Positions 30,984 through 38,988 of a DNA stretch of 38,988 bases are shown one piece after another. A model generated the notes under the pieces. That model saw nothing but the letters and a program-made list of their open reading frames with translations. It searched no databases and was not told where the DNA came from. The stretch is from the NCBI GenBank assembly GCA_037447655.1, contig JBBHKE010000955.1, positions 188,001 to 226,988 of the forward strand, written 5' to 3'. The stretch is from Zygnema cylindricum. Lineage: Eukaryota; Streptophyta; Zygnematophyceae; Zygnematales; Zygnemataceae. Each line of letters begins with the position of its first letter. Within the stretch, counting starts at the first letter, position 1. Both the position numbers and the translations under genes were made by a program.

Positions 30984-32376
30984 AATTCTCTCCCGAAATA
31001 TTCTTGCAAATCACAACAAAATAAGGATCTTTATCATAACCATATCTAACTGTATCTAAAAACAATTCATCTTGAACCATAACACTTATTTCAAAACATC
31101 TACTTAATGGATCAGCGACTACATTTGTTTTCCCAGGAATATGTTTGACATTAAATTTGAAATATGCTAATTTTTGCATCCACCTAACCTGTCTGCCAGT
31201 CATAATCTGCGCATCACTTAATCTCTGTAAATAAGAGAGCGCTTTATTATCACAGTGAACTGTAAATTCTTTATTATGCAAATAACAACGCCATTTCACC
31301 AATGCATGTACAATTGCAAGTAATTCTTTTTCCTGTGCTGTATAGTTCTTTTCAGCATCATTGAATTTTCTGGACTCAAAAGCAATAGGATGGAAGTGTT
31401 TGCCGACTTTTTGACTTATGACTGCACCTAGACCCTTATCAGATGCATCTGTGGTGATCAAAACTTCAAATTCCCCGGCAGGGTCAGGATACACCAGTGT
31501 AGGGGCAGAGGTCAACTTCCCTTTTAATTCCTCGAATGCTCCCTCCTGATCAGCTCCCCACACAAACGTCTCCTTCTCCCGAAGTAAATCCGTCAAAGGT
31601 GCGGCGATCATACTGAAGTTCCTAATAAATTTCCTGTAATAAGTGGCCAATCCCAAAAACGATCTAACTTCTGTGACATTAGTAGGTTGTTTCCAATTTT
31701 GGATTGCCAAAATTTTGGATGGGTCTGTTTTAACACCTTCCCCACTAACTATATGTCCCAAAAATAATTGTTCACTTTTAAGAAAACTAGATTTTGACAA
31801 TTTTCCATATAATTTTCTTTCTCTTAACCTTTCCAACACTTTTTTTAAATGAATTACATGTTGTTCTTTAGATTCACTGTAGACTAAAATATCATCTATA
31901 AACACTTGGACAAACTCATCTATGTAATCTGAAAAGGTTTGGTTCATTAATCTTTGGTAAGTAGGCGGTGCATTCGTTAAGCCGAATGGCATCACTATCC
32001 ATTCGAAGTGACCCACCCTAGTTCTGAAAGCAGTTTTATCAACATCTTCAATTCTAATTGGCACTTGATTAAAGCCACTACGCAGGTCAATCAACGAAAA
32101 CACTTTAGCACCTTTTAAACGATCTATCAAATCAGAAATTAAAGGTAACGGATACTTATCCTTCACCGTAATCTTGTTCAAACTACGATAATCGACACAC
32201 ATTCTCAACGTTCCGTCCTTCTTTTTGACGAAAAGAACTGGTGCTCCGTACGGTGATTTGCTGGGTTGAATATGTCCTTTCTCTAGGAGTTCTTTGATCT
32301 GTTTCTTTAACTCCTCTTGCTCAAAGAAACTGTGCTTATAAATTCCTGTGACAGGAGGGTTACATCCAGGTTCCAA
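30967..32376 (-). CDS. pol (RT-RH): Reverse transcriptase and RNase H
   Basis: RT motifs: [20 protein letters not shown] (about residue 43), [13 protein letters not shown] (about 91), MPFGLTNAP, and the active site FIDDILVYS (about 160, the F-DD variant of YxDD). RNase H follows, with [21 protein letters not shown] and [11 protein letters not shown] supplying the acidic residues. It copies the genomic RNA into DNA inside the particle. The frame is open upstream of its first methionine back to about 32410, where it meets the protease stop in another frame. The 3' end stops a few codons into the linker to integrase. Confidence 0.95.
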   Translation of the reverse strand: MEPGCNPPVTGIYKHSFFEQEELKKQIKELLEKGHIQPSKSPYGAPVLFVKKKDGTLRMCVDYRSLNKITVKDKYPLPLISDLIDRLKGAKVFSLIDLRSGFNQVPIRIEDVDKTAFRTRVGHFEWIVMPFGLTNAPPTYQRLMNQTFSDYIDEFVQVFIDDILVYSESKEQHVIHLKKVLERLRERKLYGKLSKSSFLKSEQLFLGHIVSGEGVKTDPSKILAIQNWKQPTNVTEVRSFLGLATYYRKFIRNFSMIAAPLTDLLREKETFVWGADQEGAFEELKGKLTSAPTLVYPDPAGEFEVLITTDASDKGLGAVISQKVGKHFHPIAFESRKFNDAEKNYTAQEKELLAIVHALVKWRCYLHNKEFTVHCDNKALSYLQRLSDAQIMTGRQVRWMQKLAYFKFNVKHIPGKTNVVADPLSRCFEISVMVQDELFLDTVRYGYDKDPYFVVICKNISGENFDPSE

Positions 32377-32411
32377 GTTAATAACATGTTCTACATCTCG
32401 GGAAGGTGGCC

Positions 32412-33298
32412 TTACGAGGGTAAATCACTTGGAAAAACATCCCGGAATTCAAAAATCAAATCCTTAACAGCAGCATCAGGTGTATTAATGTCAGTTACAA
32501 AATCAGATTTTTGTTTTTCAAGATTTTTAGTGGTGTCTGATTCAGGAATAACATGAATGTTAGTGTTTTCTCCCCCCCCTTCATCAGTAACTGCCTCAGT
32601 TACTAATAACAAGAAAGCATGATTTGTTTTATCTTTTAAATGCTTTTTAAATTGTTTAGCGGAAATCAAACCTTCTACTCCCAATCTGGTTATGTTATTT
32701 ATATGATTCTTATGCAATTTCTTAGGAGATAATGCTTGCAAAACCTTCCAACCGTTTTCAGACTTCACTTTTAAGGTGTTAATTTCCCAATTAATTTGAG
32801 GATTATGTTCTGTTAACCAAGGCTTTCCCAGAATTAGTTCTTCACTTCCCAAATTCATTATTTCACACACAACTTTCATTTTATGACCCTGGATATCAAC
32901 TTCTATCGTGTCAGTTTGTAAGTCTAATGTGGACTTATTACCATTTGCCACTTGAACATGTAAAGGCTTTTCCCTTATGACAGTAGGAATTTTATTTTCC
33001 TCTACAAACTTATGTGAAATAAAATTATGTGTGGCACCTGAATCAACCATTACTTTCAACGGCTTTCCTTCCACTAATGACTCGAATCTAATCAAACTGT
33101 GTCTGGTGTCATCATTACTTAACTGTCCTAACATAGGTCTCTTGTTGAGAATTTCATCAGAAGGATTCTTTAAACTATGCAGTGTAGTGATAATCATGAT
33201 AAATTCAACAATCCTAGCTTTTCCATTCATTAATTTGCCCTCCAAAGTTAACTCTTTAACTTCTGGATCCGATTGACTAAACTGAGGACTTTCAGTTA
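32412..33298 (-). CDS. pol (PR): Retrotransposon aspartic protease (start of pol)
   Basis: The frame contains the retropepsin motif [13 protein letters not shown] and, further on, [12 protein letters not shown], typical of plant Gypsy proteases; the flap region is less clear. It would cleave the Gag-Pol precursor. There is no need for its own start: the frame is open into the end of gag, reached by a -1 shift at the heptamer at 33308-33314. It ends DVFPSDLPS then TAA at 32412, where relatives would run straight on into RT, so a one-base loss nearby is likely. Confidence 0.88.
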
Positions 33299-33314
33299 GT
33301 CCTTTCCGTTTCCC
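33262..33314 (-). promoter_or_regulatory. Candidate -1 frameshift signal between gag and pol
   Basis: GGGAAAC (33308-33314) sits in the X XXY YYZ register relative to gag (gtG GGA AAC). A -1 slip leads directly into the protease frame. Downstream two alternative hairpins can form: AGGACT/AGTCCT after a 4-nt spacer, or CTAACTGA/TCAGTTTAG (one bulge) after an 8-nt spacer. Function is inferred. Confidence 0.65.
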
Positions 33315-34618
33315 ACCTCTTGGGCATCCTGCTCAGCTAGATATAATGCAATATCCTCTTGGAGACCTTCATTTACATCGACTGTTTTGAGAGAACCTTT
33401 ATCTATACAGTCTTTAGCGTAATGATCTGGACCTCGACATTTGAAACAAGTGACTTTCTTCTTGGGTTTTGTGCACTCTCTACTAAAATGTCCCTCCTCT
33501 CCACAGTTATAACAGTTAATCTTTTTCAATTGTGCACACTCAAATGCTCTATGACCCTTTTTCTGACAAATTGTGCATGTGGGGATGGTAAGGTTAGGCT
33601 TCTGAGCATTAATGTTTGGTTTAGGACTTTTAATGTACCCCCCTCTATTGTTGAATTTATTTCCTGCGTTAACACTATGTCCACCCCTTTGATTTCCCCT
33701 AAAGATATTTTGTCTATTCACCAGACCAGCATTCAGACCCTCTTCAACAAATTCCTCCTCATCCCACTCTGATACTTCATTCAAATTACCCCTGAGTGAT
33801 CGAGTTTCCCGATTATACCCCAACTGATCCTCTAATTCCAATGACTTATCTTGTAATTCCTTCAAATTAATAAATTTTTGATGTTTCAGTTCTGATTTCA
33901 GTATAGGATTTAAATAGTTCAAGAAATGCAATTTAGCCATTTCATCAGTCAAACCTATGACATGAATACTAGATGAGTCAAATTCCACAATATAATCCTT
34001 CACAGATCCATTCTGCTTACAATTCAGCCACTTTTCTTCCATTCTGGATTTAAAAGTGACAGACAAGAAACGCGATTTGATCGCGGTTTTAAAAGTTTCC
34101 CAATCAGCATTATCAGGAATCAATTTAGATCTTCTCTGGGTATAATACCAAATCTGAGCATCACCTTTCAGACAACTAACAGCAAAAGAAGTGTAATCAT
34201 CACGATCACAATTTCTAGATTCCAAATAATATTCCATATGAAAAATCCAAGCATCCAACTCATCAATCTTCTTACCATCAAACGATGGTGCCTCACTAAT
34301 AGACAATTTCAGATCCCTTATCTTCTTAGGTCTATCATGATCATCCTCCCTAAAACTAGCATTCCTTTTACCACTCTCACCCTTTTGGTCATTCATATCA
34401 TTTTTGGTCTGAATTAAGTTAATAAGTTCATCCAATTTTTCATTTGAAACATTTCCATTTTCTTTGACAACTTTCAATTCACTTTTCAATTCGGAAATGG
34501 TTTCATCCACAGCGGCAGCATGATTGTTAAATCTTTTGACCAATTTCACAGTACGCTTCTTCAACATATTTAAAGCATTCTCCATTTCACGTTTCCATGC
34601 AGAATTTGCCATTATCAC
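33296..34618 (-). CDS. gag: Retrotransposon Gag with three CCHC zinc knuckles
   Basis: 440 residues. The N-terminal part (about 1-75) is coiled-coil-like, rich in E/K/L. The Gag capsid-like domain lies at about 120-265 (WIFHMEYYLESRN, LKGDAQIWYY, WETFKTAIKSRF, VKDYIVEFD). The C-terminal nucleocapsid has three CX2CX4HX4C knuckles at about 350-404 (CTICQKKGHRAFEC, CYNCGEEGHFSREC, CFKCRGPDHYAKDC). It packages the RNA and forms the particle. An unusually high number of knuckles, three rather than the usual one, is present. The stop at 33296-33298 lies five codons after a GGGAAAC slippery heptamer. Confidence 0.95.
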   Translation of the reverse strand: MIMANSAWKREMENALNMLKKRTVKLVKRFNNHAAAVDETISELKSELKVVKENGNVSNEKLDELINLIQTKNDMNDQKGESGKRNASFREDDHDRPKKIRDLKLSISEAPSFDGKKIDELDAWIFHMEYYLESRNCDRDDYTSFAVSCLKGDAQIWYYTQRRSKLIPDNADWETFKTAIKSRFLSVTFKSRMEEKWLNCKQNGSVKDYIVEFDSSSIHVIGLTDEMAKLHFLNYLNPILKSELKHQKFINLKELQDKSLELEDQLGYNRETRSLRGNLNEVSEWDEEEFVEEGLNAGLVNRQNIFRGNQRGGHSVNAGNKFNNRGGYIKSPKPNINAQKPNLTIPTCTICQKKGHRAFECAQLKKINCYNCGEEGHFSRECTKPKKKVTCFKCRGPDHYAKDCIDKGSLKTVDVNEGLQEDIALYLAEQDAQEVGNGKD

Positions 34619-35368
34619 ACAATGAAATCAAGCAAAAGTAAGGATAGAATATAATTTCCCAAAGAAATTTGCTGCAGATTTGAAGTCCTTAGATTGCTCC
34701 AAAAACTTTTTCTCCTTAACAAATCCTTTGAAAAGATCAAAATCTGAGAAATTAAAAAAAAATATTGAAAGTAAGTTAGTACAAATTCAAATTTTCAATT
34801 TCCCAACATTGAAACAGAAATGTAAGAATTTCCCCACCAATTTTGCAATAGCAAAAATTGAAAGCTCTCAAAGGTAAGATTTAACCATAAATTTGCAACA
34901 GCAAAACTGAAATCAATCAAAGGTAACAATTTAGGGTTTGAAAAGTTTTGAGTCATTTCTGGACTCCTTTGCTCTTGAAGAAGTAAAGTACTCCACTTTC
35001 CTTCTCCTCCATTAGCAATTTCCCACTTCCCACTACATCAGGATCTTTTGTTCTATAATCCTCACATCCTCACCCTTCATGGCTTCAAGCCCTCCCTCTA
35101 CACATGAATCATTGCTAGGAGAAGGCAAGTTTGTTTGGCCTCTAGGTAATTGGAGTGAGCTACGGCGGTGGCTACACTGCCCACCCCGCCTTAGTCCTTA
35201 GGACCTGAGCACGCCCCACATCTAACCAGCGGCCGCTGGCTGTGTGATCACTCAGTTTCCCTCCAATCCCCTACCACTTCACATTGTGGTTCTACCGACA
35301 CAGGTTAGAGCACCCTCACCGGTCACGGCAATCGATATTCGAGTGAGCAAACTTCTCCCTGGTTTCTA
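34619..35368 (-). other. Retrotransposon 5' leader
   Basis: Untranslated region between the primer site and the gag start. It is A/T-rich near gag and more GC-rich near 35140-35340. No conserved protein frame is seen. Confidence 0.8.
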
Positions 35369-35386
35369 ACCAAAGCTCCGATACCA
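35369..35386 (-). promoter_or_regulatory. Primer binding site for initiator tRNA-Met
   Basis: On the minus strand TGGTATCGGAGCTTTGGT starts two bases after the 5' LTR. It matches the standard plant primer site TGGTATCAGAGC with one change (A to G). Confidence 0.9.
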
Positions 35387-35388
35387 TA

Positions 35389-36355
35389 TGTAACAGGATC
35401 TCCTACCTCTCAGAAAATCCCATTACTACAAACAATTCCAACCACACATTCCACACATTGGAAATTACACATCCACATTGGAAAACACTCACATAAGGAT
35501 AACTTTAAATTAGAAGAAGCTTTTGTCCACATAACATTAGCTTGGTCTCTTGCCCTCGTGGCTCAACCCTTCAATTTAAAGTGTTTCCTCTACTCTCCAC
35601 TCTTAATAATTCTATCTCTTAACTACTAAAACACTATTTAGTTAGTAAGAGATTTCAATGCAAAATGCCTTTTCTCCAATTTGGTATTAATCGCTCAGGA
35701 CCAAGATCAGCCGGAATTTCCACAAACTTTTCCCAAAGGAAAAGATGTCTACTCTCCTCTTACACTTCACTATTTATCCATCATCGCCCTGGACTCGCCA
35801 GGCCAGAGTCAACGCTCCGTTTTAACAGGCTTTTACCTGGGCCAATCATTGATCAGCAAAGACTCAGACTGACCAATGCAAAAACGTGCGAAATCTCTTA
35901 CTAACTACTTAGCACTTTACTAACCAATCAAACGTTACGTCTCACTACGTAACATTTACGTGCAAAAGTGCGCGCCAAACGAAACGCGACTTCGCACGAT
36001 CGTGCGTAACAAATTTCGCACGCGAAACTTCCTACGAAATTCCTTTAAGTAAAAGTGACGTTTCGTACTAAAATTTGTACGAAACGAACCACCGTGCATA
36101 CTAAACGTTTCATTAGAACTTTATGAAACGTACACACGTAATTTCGGTACTAATTTGACCCTTAACCCGTTTCAATGATACCCACTTGTTATTTAGACCC
36201 CACGCTGTCACCTAAATGCACCCATCGCTATAACTTTTAAAATATAACTCCAAATAGCGTGATTCTTTTGCGGACGTCTACCAAATTTAGTACTCTATAA
36301 TCATAACACCTAAATATCCCTTTATAAACAAGTTCAATCCGCTATTGCTGTTACA
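35389..36355 (-). repeat. 5' LTR (right in the window)
   Basis: 967 bp, TGTAACA...TGTTACA, matching 28580-29546 at all but about eight positions. Transcription of the element would start here on the minus strand. Confidence 0.97.
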
Positions 36356-36379
36356 ACGTGAGCTCCACTGTGAGAGCTA

Positions 36380-36579
36380 CCACCGCCCATCGTTATTAGT
36401 GTTATTAACACTAATTGTGTCGCGGCTTTTTCTCGCTAAAAATCACAAAATCAGTTAACAACATTATTTAAGGATGTGGACCAAAATCGGCCACGTCACC
36501 ATGCACTAAAATAATATTATTAATTATAATTTCGCAATTACACTAATTTTTCTTCTACACTAAAAGCGATGGGCAGTAC
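36380..36579. mobile_element. F-type short MITE, E-related
   Basis: Ends CCACCGCCCATCGTTATTAG and, inverted, GTACTGCCCATCGCTTTTAG, with TA on each side. Comparison with the uninterrupted copy at 38193-38205 shows it was inserted within GAGAGCACAT. The duplicated flank could also be read as AGAGC, so the duplication length is ambiguous. Confidence 0.6.
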
Positions 36580-36581
36580 TA

Positions 36582-36908
36582 AGAGCACATACTGACATTT
36601 AACTTAGCCGCAAAAATGTAATCTAATCGCAAACCGTTACGTTGAACTTGGACAAAAATTAAAGGAGGACGTCATATGTATACATTAACTTGCATGAATC
36701 AAAATAAACTTTGTACATGATATGTACGAAGTTTAACTCTTACGAACCGAAATAAACTTCATACATAATGTGTACAAGTTTATTTCATTTCGTGCAATAT
36801 AATGTATACATATGACGTCGTCCTTTAATTTGTGTCCAAGTTCAACGGAACCATTTGCGATTAAATTCAATTTTTGCGGCTAAGTTAAATGTCAATATGT
36901 GCTCTCAG
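36582..36908. repeat. Foldback element H1 (arms about 150 bp)
   Basis: The left arm begins AGAGCACATACTGACATT and the right arm ends AATGTCAATATGTGCTCT. They remain complementary inward through TAACTTAGCCGCAAAAAT, GAACTTGGACA and GACGTCATATGTATAC to a loop near 36730-36750. Similarity of arms is roughly 90 percent by eye. It would form a long hairpin RNA if transcribed. No coding capacity. Confidence 0.85.
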
Positions 36909-37224
36909 AGTGGAGCTCAGGTGAAGTGAGAAACTACAGGCGCGCAACAATTTTATTTACATGTGTTTGACATAGTTTGTTTCAGTAAACCTGCGTTGGC
37001 CGTGTGAATTGATTTTCTTTATGACGGACGACGTTCGCAAACGCGTATTTTGCCAGTCAAGGTTGTTCGACGGATTGACCGTCAAGCATAAACTCAAAGG
37101 TACGTAACTTGTACTAAACTCTACTTCAAATGTCAAATTTTTGACAACTACCTTCGCGCGGCAAAAATTGTCTCTATGATTAGCATTTCCCTAAATATTA
37201 TTGCCCGTAATGTTTATGTTTTAA
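36909..37224 (-). repeat. Palindrome arm U2
   Basis: Inverted copy of U1 (28325-28579) and of U3 (37939-38192). Together with H1 it extends the palindrome to arms of about 430 bp, now split by the retrotransposon and MITE F. Confidence 0.75.
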
Positions 37225-37935
37225 GGGTGAAATTCCACTAGAAAAGAAGTGAGGTTGTTTACAAAAATTCAGACCTCTTTGTACGTTTTTTTACCTCTTT
37301 TTTTTTTTATGCGGAAAATAACATTACAAATAATATTGCCAATAATCTCCAAAAGTTTGGGATTTAACAATGACCATTAGATATATTTTTTGTGAAGCAT
37401 TCGCTTCGAAAGTTTCTGTAATTGCTGATGTACCTCGCGAGGTAGATCACCAATTACATAAATATTTGAGCCGCGACACTCTAGATAATGAGCATACATG
37501 TCACGATGGCAACCAACGAAAATCAAAATATTTCGCACATGTTTTACGCATTCAAAAATCCAATAGAAAAAACAAACAAAATCTCGTAATGCACTTTTGT
37601 CACGCTACTTTTGTTAGCGCCCATTTGTCACGCTATTTACGGCAACGCTCATTTGTCACGCGTAAAAACAATAACCGTGAAAAAATGAGGTGCGGCGTCT
37701 AAAAAAAAAAACAAAAGTTGTTGTATGATTACCTGGTACGCACGTACATGGAAATGAAGATTTTTGGTTGGTGTGAAAATCATCGACAATTTTCAATATC
37801 AAATCAATTGTAAAGTGGCACTACTTTTTTTGTTAACAAATAGATTACAAACTCTGAGCAATGGAACTTCGTTCAAATTGTAGCATTTGTAATGTTGGCC
37901 GTACAATTACAGAATGTCTTAATGGATGTTTACCC
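37225..37935 (-). mobile_element. P3-type TIR element, copy b
   Basis: Flanked by TAA (37222-37224 and 37936-37938). Ends GGGTGAAATTCCACTAG and, inverted, GGGTAAACATCCATTAAG. The body is the inverse of 25252-25983. It holds the central palindrome with core ACCTCGCGAGGT at 37432-37443 and the neighbouring GAAGCATTCGCTTC. It separates U2 from U3. Confidence 0.85.
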
Positions 37936-37938
37936 TAA

Positions 37939-38192
37939 ATTAAATAATAAAGTATAGTGTAGTACAAGTTACGTACCTTAGAGTTCAGATTTGACGGTCA
38001 ATCCGTCGAACAACTTTGACTGGCGAAATATTGTAACGACGGTTAAAAAAGTGTTGCACTTGTGAACGTCGATCGTCATAAGAAAAATCAATTCACACGA
38101 CTGGCGCAGGTTTACGGTAACAAAACCGTGGCAACCACATGTAAATAAAATGGCTGCGCGCGGCTAGTTTCTCACTTCACGTGAGCTCCATT
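37939..38192 (+). repeat. Palindrome arm U3
   Basis: Third copy of U, direct relative to U1, running into GTGAGCTCCATTGTGAGAGC exactly as in the other two copies. Confidence 0.75.
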
Positions 38193-38551
38193 GTGAGAGC
38201 ACATACTGACATTTAACTGTGTTCTATATTTTGTTTCATGTGCGTATTTTACTTTTTCCGTGAATGTGAATCAATGTGAAGTACGTTCTCAACATAGGAA
38301 TGTTGATTCGTAAACAGCGTGGCTTTATTTGGTCTCGCGTGACGAAGTGTTTTTTTTAATTTTATCATGTAGTTCCATCGATATTCTTAGGCGGGGACGC
38401 TTACTTATCTTGTACGATGTTTATTTTGCTTCGTGCGAATTATTCTATACATATGACGTTGTTTCTTTAATTTGTGTCCAAAGTTCAACGTAACGGTTCA
38501 CGATTAGATTCCATTTTTGCGGCTAAGTTAAATGTCTGTATGTGCTCTCAC
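38193..38551. mobile_element. H-type element, copy 2
   Basis: Ends GTGAGAGCACATACTGACAT and AATGTCTGTATGTGCTCTCAC-type, inverted. The right 110 bp match the right arm of H1 (ATACATATGACGT, GTTCAACG, TTTTTGCGGCTAAGTTAAAT). The interior of the left half is different, so the arm symmetry is lost. Confidence 0.65.
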
Positions 38552-38720
38552 AGTACTAGCTGGTAGAAATAGCTGCAGCTGCTAGTACTTGTATGTGCTC
38601 TCACAGTACTAGCTGGTAGAAATAGCTGCAGCTGCTAGTACTAGTGCTGCAGTTGGTAGTACTACCAGCAGTTGCTAGTACTAGTGCCACTGCAGCTGGT
38701 AGTATTACCTACTATTACAT
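38538..38720. repeat. 53-bp tandem duplication and GTACTAGC palindrome cluster
   Basis: GTATGTGCTCTCACAGTACT and the next 32 bases occur twice with a 53-bp offset (38538-38589 and 38591-38642). The stretch to about 38720 is built of interleaved inverted units GCTAGTACTAGTGC, GCAGCTG and GGTAGTACTACC, able to form several hairpins. Confidence 0.8.
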
Positions 38721-38988
38721 ATTTGTGAAATTACACCACTAATTATAACATCAATAAAATTAAAAATCCATATTTTTTACCATTAAAAAAATGCAATATA
38801 ATTCCAATACCAATTCCAAATATATAATGTAAATCAATACGTGGCCACAAGTAACCCATATTTCCACATTAATTTTAATTATTTATTTTCCCAAATTTCA
38901 ATTCTAATTCCATAAATGAAAAAAAAAATCAAACTTGCATAGATTTCAAAATCCGGCATATCCAAATCATTCGCTTAGTTTGACATCT
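38721..38988. other. AT-rich DNA, nothing recognised
   Basis: Very AT-rich (runs such as CAATTCCAAATATATAAT) with no open frame, RNA gene or repeat end visible before the window closes. Confidence 0.5.

Larger units (their letters stand above)
28580..36355 (-). mobile_element. Ty3/Gypsy chromovirus LTR retrotransposon
   Basis: A 7,776-bp full-length element flanked by the 5-bp duplication ACGTG (28575-28579 and 36356-36360). Two 967-bp LTRs begin TGTAACA and end TGTTACA. The order on the minus strand is LTR, primer site, gag, protease, RT-RNase H, integrase with chromodomain-like tail, polypurine tract, LTR, which is the Ty3/Gypsy order. LTRs differ at about eight positions by eye, so the insertion is recent. 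gag and pol are in different frames, and pol has two further frame breaks (near 32412 and 30975) that cancel each other, so this copy is probably not autonomous as sequenced. Confidence 0.97.

Noticed and set aside
33262-33298. H-type pseudoknot after the slippery site (loop AACTG with CAGTT)
   Set aside because: The pairing exists, but no linker remains to span the six-base-pair first stem, so a plain hairpin is the safer reading.

Overview
The window is nuclear DNA from a plant or other streptophyte. The evidence is GT-AG introns, an LRR receptor gene with one intron per repeat block, CT-rich leader and telobox motifs, and a Ty3/Gypsy chromovirus primed by initiator tRNA-Met. The species cannot be named from the sequence. 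The DNA is AT-rich, gene-poor and dominated by mobile elements. No prokaryotic operon, CRISPR array or phage is present.

Layout. 1-3960: a tRNA-like structured segment, a truncated MITE and an old dispersed repeat with a long pyrimidine tract (R1). 3961-4853 (minus): an unrecognised protein-coding frame with a TATA box just upstream. 4965-9998: a block of TIR elements with TAA target duplications (P2a, P4a, P4b, P4c); P4a carries a 251-bp internal duplication and a nested small MITE. 10028-12449: second copy of the dispersed repeat (R2) and a TA-flanked MITE (E2). 12559-15800 (minus): a split LRR receptor gene with signal peptide, LRRs, proline-rich stalk and one membrane helix, but no kinase. 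16300-19080: a tRNA 3'-half relic, two short MITEs (M1, M2), another P4 element (P4d) and a decayed tandem repeat. 21040-23560 (minus): a two-coding-exon gene for a 63-residue cysteine-rich protein, with poly(A) signal, CT-rich leader and telobox. 24800-24990: a TATA box followed by a strong hairpin. 25252-27479: three TIR elements joined end to end, sharing single TAA triplets. 27842-38720: a nested complex in which a young 7,776-bp chromovirus sits inside one arm of a large ancient palindrome, with further MITEs and GTACTAGC-type palindromes.

How the parts relate. The three host genes look unrelated to one another. The strongest structure is in the mobile elements: precise target duplications, conserved central palindromes shared by two TIR families, chained insertions, and a gag-pol junction with a canonical -1 slippery heptamer followed by a potential hairpin. 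I found no convincing new multi-gene system. The best leads are the cysteine-rich small gene, the kinase-less receptor, the shared palindromic core of the MITEs and the gag-pol frameshift signal. All homologies were judged by eye; no database search was possible.
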